Assembly (NCBI GenBank): GCA_937880805.1
Contig: CALGRR010000056.1
Location: forward strand, 1 to 27,160
Length of the DNA stretch: 27,160 nt
Source: an uncultured Clostridia bacterium
Lineage (GTDB): Bacteria; Bacillota; Clostridia; Oscillospirales; Acutalibacteraceae
Reading direction: 5' to 3'
Shown: positions 1 to 7,201 of the stretch, one piece after another
How the letters are laid out: each line of letters starts with the position of its first letter
Position numbering within the stretch: the stretch's first letter is position 1
Notes under the pieces: generated by a model
Seen by the model: only the letters and a program-made list of their open reading frames with translations
What the model was told of the DNA's origin: nothing
The model's database searches: none
Position numbers and translations under genes: made by a program

Positions 1-1
1 T

Positions 2-1273
2 TATACAACCACAAATATCGCAACCGACCATAATCAGCTGACTATGGAAATTATGCAGAAGGTTGCGGCAAAGCACGGACTTGTCTGTCTGCTTCATGAA
101 AAGCCTTTTGCAGGAGTAAACGGCAGCGGCAAGCACAACAACTGGTCACTCGCAACCGATGCAGGTGTTAACCTTCTTTCTCCGGGTGAAACACCTTATG
201 AAAATGCACAGTTTCTTCTTTTCCTCTGTGCGGTAATCAAAGCGGTTGACGATTATCAGGATTTACTTCGTATCTCTGTTGCAACGGCGGGCAACGATCA
301 CAGATTAGGTGCAAATGAGGCGCCACCCGCAGTTGTATCTATATTCCTTGGCGATGAATTATCTGCTATTCTTGATGCCATTGAGGCTGACACTCCTTAC
401 AATGCCGCAGAAAAAACGCAGATGAAGCTGGGCGTTGACGTTCTCCCGAAGTTCAACAGAGATACTACCGACAGAAACCGTACCTCTCCGTTTGCGTTCA
501 CGGGCAATAAATTTGAATTCCGCATGCTCGGTTCATCAAACAGCATTGCATGTGCAAATATTATGCTTAACACCGCAGTTGCGGAGAGCCTTAAGATTTA
601 TGCCGACAGGCTCGAAAAAGCGGACGATTTTCAATCTGCTCTTCACGAAATGATTCGCAAAACAATCAAAGACCATAAAAATATTATTTTCAACGGTAAC
701 GGCTATGATGATGCGTGGATTAAAGAAGCTACCGAAAACAGAGGTCTTCTGAACTACCGTACAACTCCCGACTGCGTGCCTCATCTTCTTGATAAAAAGA
801 ATGTTCAGATGCTTACCTCTCACGGTGTTTTCTCCGAAGCGGAACTTAACTCCCGCTATGAGATTACTCTTGAAAACTACTGTAAGACGGTTGTTATCGA
901 AGCAAATACCATGGCGGATATGGCAAAAACAGAAATTGCTCCTGCAGTTGAAGCTTATGCTGCAGAGCTTGCAAAATCTGCTGCGGCAAAGAAGGCTCTT
1001 GATGAAAGCGTTGCCTGCAGCTATGAGTGCGGTCTTGTTAAAAAGCTTTCGGCACTGACCGACAGGATAGCAGAAAAGGCGGATGAGCTTGAGGATGCTC
1101 TGGTTGTTCTTCATAAAGCCGAAAACATAGGTGAAGAAGCAAACACAATCCGTGATTCGGTTCTCGTCAGAATGTGTGAGCTCAGAGTAGCTTGTGATGA
1201 AGCAGAAAAAATAACAGCTAAAAAGTATTGGCCGTTCCCGACTTACGGCGACCTTCTTTTCGGCGTGAAGTAA
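2..1273 (+). CDS. glnN: Glutamine synthetase type III, C-terminal 423 residues (5' end outside window)
   Basis: Makes glutamine from glutamate, ammonia and ATP, the entry point of nitrogen in this locus. The frame is open from the first bases of the window (reading YTTTNIATDHNQLTMEIMQK), so the ATG at 44 is internal and the gene starts upstream. Type III enzymes are about 700 residues; roughly the last 60% is present. Seen: the GVNGSGKHNNW segment (catalytic fold), and NRTSPFAFTGNKFEFRMLGS at about residues 159-178 of the visible part, a signature of the type III family. The C-terminal third is rich in Ala, Glu and Lys and looks helical, as in the family. Its stop is 20 bp before the Amt-PII start, implying co-transcription. 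Assignment is secure; only the N-terminus is unknown. Confidence 0.96.
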   Translation, partial: YTTTNIATDHNQLTMEIMQKVAAKHGLVCLLHEKPFAGVNGSGKHNNWSLATDAGVNLLSPGETPYENAQFLLFLCAVIKAVDDYQDLLRISVATAGNDHRLGANEAPPAVVSIFLGDELSAILDAIEADTPYNAAEKTQMKLGVDVLPKFNRDTTDRNRTSPFAFTGNKFEFRMLGSSNSIACANIMLNTAVAESLKIYADRLEKADDFQSALHEMIRKTIKDHKNIIFNGNGYDDAWIKEATENRGLLNYRTTPDCVPHLLDKKNVQMLTSHGVFSEAELNSRYEITLENYCKTVVIEANTMADMAKTEIAPAVEAYAAELAKSAAAKKALDESVACSYECGLVKKLSALTDRIAEKADELEDALVVLHKAENIGEEANTIRDSVLVRMCELRVACDEAEKITAKKYWPFPTYGDLLFGVK

Positions 1274-1293
1274 AAAGGAAGGGAATGATTTTT

Positions 1294-3006
1294 ATGACAT
1301 ACAGTGCGGTTAATACAATATGGGTACTTATCGGCGCAGCTCTTGTATTTTTTATGCAGGCAGGTTTTTCAATGTGTGAAGCCGGTTTCACGAGAGCAAA
1401 GAACACAGGCAACATACTGATGAAAAATCTTATGGATTTTTGTATAGGAACGCCTGCTTTTTGGCTTGTCGGCTTCGGAATTATGTTTGGAAGCGGTTCA
1501 GCTTTGTTCGGCAGAATAGACCCTCTTATTCTGGGTGATTACAGCAATATATTACCTGAAGGCGTACCGCTTTGGGCTTTTGCGATATTTCAGACGGTTT
1601 TCTGTGCTACTTCGGCAACGATTGTTTCGGGAGCCATGGCTGAAAGGACAAAATTCAGCGCATATTGTATTTATTCGGCAGCAATTTCTCTCATTATCTA
1701 TCCTGTTTCAGGACATTGGATTTGGGGTGGCGGATGGCTTAGTGAACTTGGATTCCACGATTTTGCCGGTTCAACAGCGGTTCATATGGTAGGCGGAGTT
1801 TGTGCTCTTATCGGTGCAAAAATTCTCGGACCCCGCATAGGTAAATACGATAAAAACGGAAAGCCTCGTGCAATTCTCGGACATAATCTGACTTTTGCGG
1901 CTCTCGGTGTATTTATTCTATGGTTCTGCTGGTTTGGCTTCAACGGTGCTTCAACTGTAGGCATGGACAGCGACGAGCTTGTTGAAAGCGCAGGCCTTGT
2001 GTTCTTCAATACAAATCTTGCGGCTGCAGTTGCATGCTGCATAACACTCATCGTCACATGGATTCGCTATAAGAAACCTGATGTTTCAATGACATATAAC
2101 GCAGCTCTTGCAGGTCTTGTCGGAATAACGGCCGGATGTGATGCGGTAAGTCCCGTAGGTGCAGCGATAATCGGACTTATCTGTGGTGTTACAGTTGTTT
2201 TTGCGGTTGAATTTTTTGATAAAATCGCAAAAATTGATGACCCCGTCGGAGCGGTTTCCGTGCACTGTGTTTGCGGTGCACTCGGAACAATTCTTACCGG
2301 ATTTTTCGCAACCGGTGTTTCAACCGAAAAAGGCTTGTTTTATGGCGGCGGTCTGCATTTTCTCGGAGTTCAGTCTTTAGGCGTGGTTTCGGTTGCAGGT
2401 TACGTTGCGGTTGTGATTACCGTTGTTTTTCTTGCTATCAAGCATACGATAGGACTTCGTGCAGAGCCTGAAGACGAGCTTGCAGGTCTTGATGTTTCGG
2501 AACATGGTTTACTCACCGCTTATGCCGGCTTTGCAATGCTTCCTGACACGACGGTTGCTGATGAAGATAAGCCGATTGAGGTTACAGGCGATATCCCCGT
2601 TGCAGAGGCGATACCCGTAAAAAAGATTCCAACCTTTGATGACAGTATGCCTAAAATGACGAAAGTGGAAATTATATGCAAAGAATCAAAGTTTGAAGCT
2701 CTTAAAACCGCAATGATGAACATAGGTATTACAGGTATGACGGTATCTCATGTTCTCGGCTGCGGTGTTCAGAAGGGTAAACCCGAATACTACAGAGGTG
2801 TTCAGGTTGAAGCAAATCTTCTTCCAAAGGTGCAGGTTGATATTGTAGTCAGCAAGGTTCCCGTTCGTTCGGTAATTGAAGCAGCAAAAAAGATTCTTTA
2901 TACGGGACACATCGGAGATGGTAAGATTTTCGTTTATGATGTTGAAAATGTTGTTAAAGTCAGAACCGGAGAAGAAGGCTATGATGCACTTCAGGATGTT
3001 GAATGA
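1294..3006 (+). CDS. amt: Ammonium transporter fused to a C-terminal PII (GlnB/GlnK) domain
   Basis: A 570-residue inner-membrane ammonium channel carrying its own PII regulator. Residues 1 to about 405 are Amt, with many hydrophobic segments and the twin pore histidines His164 (STAVHMVGG) and His324 (GAVSVHCVCG), ending in the typical tail GLDVSEHG. A linker of about 40 residues leads to PII at 455-570. PII marks seen: T-loop QKGKPEYYRG, then LLPKVQVDIVV, and the nucleotide-binding B/C loops TGHIGDGKIFVYDV and VRTGEEG. The arginine that GlnK inserts into AmtB (YRG) is kept, but the tyrosine uridylylated in E. coli PII aligns with Val. Start chosen at 1294, 10 bp after GGAAGG; the ATG at 1285 lies too close to that site. 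It follows glnN directly, consistent with nitrogen control by protein contact in cis. Confidence 0.95.
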   Translation: MTYSAVNTIWVLIGAALVFFMQAGFSMCEAGFTRAKNTGNILMKNLMDFCIGTPAFWLVGFGIMFGSGSALFGRIDPLILGDYSNILPEGVPLWAFAIFQTVFCATSATIVSGAMAERTKFSAYCIYSAAISLIIYPVSGHWIWGGGWLSELGFHDFAGSTAVHMVGGVCALIGAKILGPRIGKYDKNGKPRAILGHNLTFAALGVFILWFCWFGFNGASTVGMDSDELVESAGLVFFNTNLAAAVACCITLIVTWIRYKKPDVSMTYNAALAGLVGITAGCDAVSPVGAAIIGLICGVTVVFAVEFFDKIAKIDDPVGAVSVHCVCGALGTILTGFFATGVSTEKGLFYGGGLHFLGVQSLGVVSVAGYVAVVITVVFLAIKHTIGLRAEPEDELAGLDVSEHGLLTAYAGFAMLPDTTVADEDKPIEVTGDIPVAEAIPVKKIPTFDDSMPKMTKVEIICKESKFEALKTAMMNIGITGMTVSHVLGCGVQKGKPEYYRGVQVEANLLPKVQVDIVVSKVPVRSVIEAAKKILYTGHIGDGKIFVYDVENVVKVRTGEEGYDALQDVE

Positions 3007-3038
3007 TAAATATAAATTTGTGAAAGGAGCATAATCTT

Positions 3039-3206
3039 ATGCAAAAAACAGAAGTTCAATTTATTTCTCACATGACATTCACAGAGCAGACTCCGGATAT
3101 GCTTCTTGAAAGAAAACAAATCGATTCGATGTACGAAAAGGCTTTTCTTTCGATAAAAGATGAAGTTTGCAGCGAATATTCTCAAAACACTACAACTTGG
3201 GATTGA
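3039..3206 (+). CDS. Small 55-residue protein of unknown function
   Basis: An ORF starting MQKTEVQFISHMTFTEQ and ending SQNTTTWD, preceded by AGGAG at 3025-3029 with 9 bp spacing, 32 bp after the Amt-PII stop on the same strand. I do not recognise a family. It has no membrane segment or signal peptide; it is charged and probably helical in the middle (about residues 18-46), with one Cys near residue 44 and a polar Thr/Asn tail. Position suggests membership of the glnN-amt transcript, which the hairpin just downstream could end. A regulatory role on GlnN or Amt is only a guess from position. The strong ribosome site and neat placement argue that it is translated; its small size and lack of recognised homology keep confidence moderate. 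Confidence 0.6.
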   Translation: MQKTEVQFISHMTFTEQTPDMLLERKQIDSMYEKAFLSIKDEVCSEYSQNTTTWD

Positions 3207-3220
3207 CCCCGCTTGATTGC

Positions 3221-3251
3221 AGCCAAGGCAGTTGAAAAAACTGCCTTGGCT
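3221..3251 (+). terminator. Perfect 13-bp hairpin after the glnN-amt-small ORF group
   Basis: AGCCAAGGCAGTT and its exact complement AACTGCCTTGGCT enclose a GAAAA loop. It begins 14 bp after the small ORF stop and ends 37 bp before asnB. The run of T expected of an intrinsic terminator is missing; only an AT-rich stretch (ATTTATTATTTATATAA) follows. It may be a weak terminator, an RNA-processing or stability element, or an attenuator that lowers asnB-asnS relative to glnN-amt. Confidence 0.55.
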
Positions 3252-3288
3252 CGTAGTGATTTATTATTTATATAAGGATAGTGATATT

Positions 3289-4869
3289 ATGTGTTCAATT
3301 ATGAGCTGGTGCAGCAGTAAGGCAGCTGCCGATGAATTTAAAAAAGGATTTGACAAAACCATTTCAAGAGGGCCTGATGATACTAAAATAATCGATACCG
3401 GTAAGGGGATTGTAGGTTTCCACAGGCTTGCAATTATGGGCTTGCACCCCGAAGGAATGCAGCCGTTTGAGCTTGACGGAAGCTATGTTGTTTGTAACGG
3501 TGAAATCTACGGCTTTGAAAAGCTGAAAGACCGTTTAATAAAAAAAGGATATTCATTTAAAAGCGAGAGCGACTGCGAAATACTTCTGCCGCTTTATAAA
3601 GAATACGGCACAGATATGTTTGCGATGCTCGATGCTGAGTTTGCTTGTGTTATATTTGATGGGGTAAAACAGGAATACATAGCGGCAAGAGACCCTATCG
3701 GAATCAGACCGCTTTACTACGGATACGATAAAAACGGAGATATTATTTTTGCCAGCGAAGCGAAAAACCTTGTCGGCATTGCGGATAAAATAATGCCGTT
3801 TCCTCCGGGATGCTATTATAAAAATAAAGAATTTATCTGTTACCGAGATATAGCGGCGGTCAAAAAGGTATGCAACGATGATCTTGAAACCGTTTGTAGG
3901 AACATTCACGATAAGCTTGTTGCGGGCATTGAAAAGCGACTTGTTGCCGATGCTAAGGTAGGCTTTCTTCTTTCGGGCGGACTGGACTCCTCTCTTGTAT
4001 GCGCTGTAGCTGCAAAGAAAAGCAGCGAGCCCATTAAAACATTTGCAATCGGTATGAGCGAGGATGCAATTGACCTTAAATATGCAAAGCAGGTTGCGGA
4101 CTATATCGGCAGCGAGCATAAGGAAATCATCATAACAAAGGATGATGTTCTTGATGCTCTTGAAGAGGTCATTTATATTCTCGGAACTTACGATATAACG
4201 ACAATCAGAGCAAGCATGGGAATGTATCTTATCTGTAAGGCAATTCATGAACAGACCGATATAAGAGTTTTGCTTACGGGAGAAATTTCGGATGAGCTTT
4301 TCGGATATAAATATACCGATTTTGCCCCCGATGCTCGTGCTTTCCAAAAAGAAGCGCAAAAAAGAATCCGTGAGCTTCATATGTATGATGTTCTTCGTGC
4401 AGACAGGTGTATTTCATCAAACTCTCTTGAGGCAAGAGTACCCTTCGGTGACCTTGATTTTGTTGAGTATGTTATGTCTGTTGACCCCGATAAAAAGCTT
4501 AATAAATACGGAAAGGGAAAATACCTTCTCCGTCATGCTTTTGAAAGAGATTATCTTCCCGATGAAATTCTGTGGCGTGAAAAGGCTGCATTTTCGGATG
4601 CTGTAGGTCATTCAATGGTGGATTATCTTAAAGAATACGCCGAAACATGTTACACAGATGAGGAATATGAAGTGAAAAAATCAAAATATTCTCACGCACA
4701 GCCGTTTACGAAGGAATCACTTCTTTACAGAGAGCTTTTTGAAAAATATTATCCCGGTCAGGCAGAAATGATTGCAGATTTCTGGATGCCCAACAAAGAG
4801 TGGGAAGGATGCAATGTAAACGACCCGTCAGCCAGAGTTCTCTCAAACTACGGCGACAGCGGTAAATAA
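3289..4869 (+). CDS. asnB: Asparagine synthase, glutamine-hydrolysing
   Basis: Converts aspartate to asparagine with glutamine and ATP. The start at 3289 is set by the class II amidotransferase rule that Cys2 is the nucleophile (MCSIMSWCSS); an in-frame TTG further upstream would bury it. AAGG sits about 10 bp before. 526 residues, near the E. coli AsnB size. Domains: N-terminal glutaminase about 1-200 with RGPDD, NGEIYG and SESDCE; synthetase domain about 205-526 with the ATP pyrophosphatase loop SGGLDSS at 229-235, then LLTGEISDELFGY and LEARVPFGDLDF, and the AsnB-type end WMPNKEW...DPSARVL. It is 14 bp upstream of asnS, so asparagine made here can be used by the neighbouring synthetase. 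Regulation may involve the hairpin at 3221-3251. Confidence 0.96.
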   Translation: MCSIMSWCSSKAAADEFKKGFDKTISRGPDDTKIIDTGKGIVGFHRLAIMGLHPEGMQPFELDGSYVVCNGEIYGFEKLKDRLIKKGYSFKSESDCEILLPLYKEYGTDMFAMLDAEFACVIFDGVKQEYIAARDPIGIRPLYYGYDKNGDIIFASEAKNLVGIADKIMPFPPGCYYKNKEFICYRDIAAVKKVCNDDLETVCRNIHDKLVAGIEKRLVADAKVGFLLSGGLDSSLVCAVAAKKSSEPIKTFAIGMSEDAIDLKYAKQVADYIGSEHKEIIITKDDVLDALEEVIYILGTYDITTIRASMGMYLICKAIHEQTDIRVLLTGEISDELFGYKYTDFAPDARAFQKEAQKRIRELHMYDVLRADRCISSNSLEARVPFGDLDFVEYVMSVDPDKKLNKYGKGKYLLRHAFERDYLPDEILWREKAAFSDAVGHSMVDYLKEYAETCYTDEEYEVKKSKYSHAQPFTKESLLYRELFEKYYPGQAEMIADFWMPNKEWEGCNVNDPSARVLSNYGDSGK

Positions 4870-4883
4870 GAGGTGCTTTTATA

Positions 4884-6263
4884 ATGAGTATTGAAAAAAG
4901 AATAAAAATCAAAGATTTATTTCAAAAATTCGAAGAGCAAATCGGAAAAGAAGTCACCGTAAGAGGCTGGGTAAGAAACCACCGCAAGCAGAAAAATATG
5001 GGCTTTATTGAGCTGTATGACGGCAGCTGCTTCAAATCCCTGCAGCTTGTATATTCTGCCGAGAGTGATGTCGACGGAAAAATCAAGTCAATTCGCAACG
5101 GCTCCTGCGTTGAAGCGTCAGGAACCGTAAGACAAGGCTTTCAGAATGAGACGGTTGAGCTTAATGTTTCGCAAATAGATCTTCTCGGCGACTGCCCCGA
5201 AGATTATCCTATGCAGCCGAAACGCCATTCGGTTGAATTTTTGAGAGAAAATGCTTATCTCAGACCGAGAACGAGACTTTTTCAGGCAGTATTCAGAATA
5301 CGAAGCGTGGCGGCACAGGCAGTTCACCGATATTTCACCGAGCAGGGATTTCTCTATGTGCATACACCGTTGATAACGGCAAACGATGCCGAAGGTGCAG
5401 GAAACACCTTTACGGTTACTACGCTCGAAGCAAACGGTAACAAACCCGACTATAAAAACGATTTCTTCGGGCTCCATACTTCATTAGCGGTAACGGGTCA
5501 GTTGGAAGCAGAAGTGTTTGCAATGGCATTCGGAAATGTATATACATTCGGTCCCACATTCCGTGCAGAAAACTCCAACACCAAAACTCATATGGCTGAG
5601 TTCTGGATGATTGAGCCTGAAATGGCGTTCTGCGACTTGGAGCAGCTGATGGACGTTGAAGAGGATTTTCTGAAAAATGTGCTGTCATATATCATGGAGC
5701 AATGTGACGATGAGCTTGCGTTTCTTGAAAAATACACAAATCTTCCGCTTCGGGAAAGAATGAAAGCTGTTACCGAGTCGGAAATTGAGAGAGTTCGTCA
5801 CGAAGAAGTGATCCGTATCCTTAAAGAAGCGGGAGAAAATTTTGAATTTGAGCCCGAATACGGTCAGGATATTGCCAAGGAACACGAAAAGTATCTTACG
5901 GAAAAGTATTTCAAAGCACCTGTATTTGTTTATGATTGGCCAAAGGATATTAAGGCTTTTTATATGTATCAGAATGATGACGGCAAAACCGTTGCTGCAG
6001 TTGACCTTCTTGTTCCCGGTGCGGGAGAGCTTATGGGCGGCAGTCAAAGAGAAGTGCGCTATGATTTACTTAAAAACAGAATGGATGAGCTCGGCATATC
6101 CGAAGAAAGTCTTTGGTGGTATCTGAATCTGCGAAAATACGGCGGCTGCGACCATTCAGGATTCGGCATGGGATTTGAACGGCTGCTTATGTATGTAACA
6201 GGTATGGAGAATATCCGTGATGTTATTCCATTCCACAGAACACCCGGAAGCTGTGAGTATTAA
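4884..6263 (+). CDS. asnS: Asparaginyl-tRNA synthetase
   Basis: Charges tRNA-Asn with asparagine in the cytoplasm. 459 residues, usual for bacterial AsnRS. N-terminal OB-fold anticodon-binding domain about residues 10-105 (VTVRGWVRNHRKQKNMGFIE). Class II catalytic core follows: motif 2 around FGPTFRAENSNTKTHMAEFW, with the AEF-W-E pattern separating Asn/Asp enzymes from other class II synthetases, and motif 3 GFGMGFERLLMY near the C-terminus. The HTPLITANDAEGAGNTF segment is typical of AsnRS rather than AspRS. AGAGGTG precedes the ATG at 4884. Pairing with asnB gives synthesis and charging from one transcript; the next promoter lies 20 bp after its stop. Confidence 0.96.
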   Translation: MSIEKRIKIKDLFQKFEEQIGKEVTVRGWVRNHRKQKNMGFIELYDGSCFKSLQLVYSAESDVDGKIKSIRNGSCVEASGTVRQGFQNETVELNVSQIDLLGDCPEDYPMQPKRHSVEFLRENAYLRPRTRLFQAVFRIRSVAAQAVHRYFTEQGFLYVHTPLITANDAEGAGNTFTVTTLEANGNKPDYKNDFFGLHTSLAVTGQLEAEVFAMAFGNVYTFGPTFRAENSNTKTHMAEFWMIEPEMAFCDLEQLMDVEEDFLKNVLSYIMEQCDDELAFLEKYTNLPLRERMKAVTESEIERVRHEEVIRILKEAGENFEFEPEYGQDIAKEHEKYLTEKYFKAPVFVYDWPKDIKAFYMYQNDDGKTVAAVDLLVPGAGELMGGSQREVRYDLLKNRMDELGISEESLWWYLNLRKYGGCDHSGFGMGFERLLMYVTGMENIRDVIPFHRTPGSCEY

Positions 6264-6283
6264 AAATAATCTTTTATCAGAGG

Positions 6284-6313
6284 TTGACAAATTGCCGTCT
6301 GTTGGAGTATAAT
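6284..6313 (+). promoter_or_regulatory. Consensus housekeeping promoter of the pur-pyr-dap operon
   Basis: TTGACA at 6284-6289 and TATAAT at 6308-6313, both perfect, separated by 18 bp. Transcription should begin near 6320, so the hairpin that starts at 6324 lies at the very 5' end of the RNA. It is the only convincing promoter I see before purC and probably serves the twelve genes that follow. Confidence 0.85.
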
Positions 6314-6323
6314 ATCTGCATTA

Positions 6324-6376
6324 AAGGCAAAGGCGTCTTTGAGTTTGATTCTCGAAGTGTCTCTGCCTTCTTTTTT
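6324..6376 (+). terminator. Leader hairpin 1 (terminator-like, with T run)
   Basis: AAGGCA (6324-6329) pairs with TGCCTT (6364-6369); the inner stem runs 6331-6343 with 6351-6362, closing a TTTGATT loop, with one mismatch, one bulged C (6337) and several G-U pairs. C and six T (6371-6376) follow. It begins within a few bases of the predicted transcription start, so unregulated termination would leave an RNA of about 55 nt. Its 5' arm shares the AGGCAA-GGCGTCTT pattern with hairpin 2. Confidence 0.7.
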
Positions 6377-6400
6377 ATCGAAAATTAAACAAGCGGATAT

Positions 6401-6450
6401 AGGCAATGGCGTCTTGATGTTTATTCATTAAGGTGTCATTGCCTTTTTTT
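6401..6450 (+). terminator. Leader hairpin 2 (strong intrinsic terminator before purC)
   Basis: A 19-bp stem (6401-6419 with 6426-6444), fully paired if four G-U pairs are allowed, a TTTATT loop, and seven T at 6444-6450. This is a textbook intrinsic terminator lying between promoter and purC, 10 bp ahead of the purC ribosome site. Unless anti-termination occurs, it should block most transcription of the operon. Its 3' arm could alternatively pair with the 5' arm of hairpin 1. Confidence 0.8.
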
Positions 6451-6474
6451 AATTTTGAACGGAGGTACACGGAA

Positions 6475-7188
6475 ATGACAAAAAAAGAACAGCTTTACGA
6501 AGGAAAGGCGAAAAGGGTTTTTAAGACCGATAATCCCGAGCTTTTGATTGTTTCCTATAAGGATGATGCAACTGCATTTAACGGTTTGAAAAAAGGAACA
6601 ATCGCAGGCAAAGGCATTATCAATAACAAAATGAGCAACCTTCTTATGCAGAGGCTTGAGCGAGTCGGTATTCCCACTCATTTTGTCAAAGAACTTTCAG
6701 AAAGGGAAACTCTGGTTAAAAAGGTTTCCATTGTACCCCTTGAAGTGATTGTAAGAAATATTGCGGCTGGCTCGTTCTCCAAACGCTACGGAGTTGAGGA
6801 AGGCTTTGTGTTTGAAACTCCTACCATTGAATTTTCTTATAAAAACGATGATTTGGGTGACCCTCTTATGGATGAATATCACGCAATTGCAATGAAGCTT
6901 GCGACACCCGAAGAAATAGAAACAATCAAAAAATATGCCTTTGGAGTTAATGAACAGTTGAAAGCTTTCTGGACTGAATGCGGTGTTACACTTGTTGATT
7001 TCAAGCTTGAATTCGGCAGACTTGCTGACGGAACAATAGTTCTTGCCGACGAAATCAGCCCCGATACCTGCCGCTTATGGGATACCAAAACGAGAGAAAA
7101 GCTTGATAAGGACAGATTCCGCCGTGATTTGGGCGGCGTTGAAGATGCTTATGCAGAGGTCATGAAACGCCTTGAGCAGCATATATAA
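6475..7188 (+). CDS. purC: Phosphoribosylaminoimidazole-succinocarboxamide synthase (SAICAR synthetase)
   Basis: Joins aspartate to CAIR with ATP in purine synthesis. 237 residues, the normal bacterial length. Start at 6475 is fixed by GGAGGT at 6461-6466 with 8 bp spacing and by the family N-terminus (QLYEGKAKRVFKTD). Seen: the ATP-binding YEGKAKRVF segment, the KDDATAFNG region, the family motif VPLEVIVRNIAAGSFSKRYG, and LVDFKLEFGRL followed by LADEISPDTCRLWD. First gene after the tandem-hairpin leader, 13 bp before purA. Confidence 0.97.
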   Translation: MTKKEQLYEGKAKRVFKTDNPELLIVSYKDDATAFNGLKKGTIAGKGIINNKMSNLLMQRLERVGIPTHFVKELSERETLVKKVSIVPLEVIVRNIAAGSFSKRYGVEEGFVFETPTIEFSYKNDDLGDPLMDEYHAIAMKLATPEEIETIKKYAFGVNEQLKAFWTECGVTLVDFKLEFGRLADGTIVLADEISPDTCRLWDTKTREKLDKDRFRRDLGGVEDAYAEVMKRLEQHI

Positions 7189-7201
7189 GGGAGGATTTGA
7201 A

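Noticed and set aside
536..1114. Long minus-strand open frame of 192 codons inside glnN
   Set aside because: It is the antisense shadow of a well-conserved gene, with no ribosome site and no recognisable protein; the same applies to the long antisense frames at 3553-4380 and 9665-10537.
3217..3288. Upstream in-frame TTG extension of asnB
   Set aside because: It would place 24 residues before the Cys2 nucleophile and reads through the hairpin; class II amidotransferases need Cys right after the start.
3207..3288. T-box or ANTAR-type leader before asnB-asnS
   Set aside because: The gap is too short for a T-box, and there are no two hexaloop hairpins with the A1/G4 pattern of ANTAR targets.
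6384..6397. ATTAAACAAGCGGA also found at 24228-24241
   Set aside because: One shared 14-base word is about what chance gives in 27 kb, and the two sites have nothing else in common.
6314..6474. Known purine or PRPP riboswitch before purC
   Set aside because: I could not find the conserved loop motifs of the purine aptamer or of the ykkC/PRPP class; only the two hairpins are clear.
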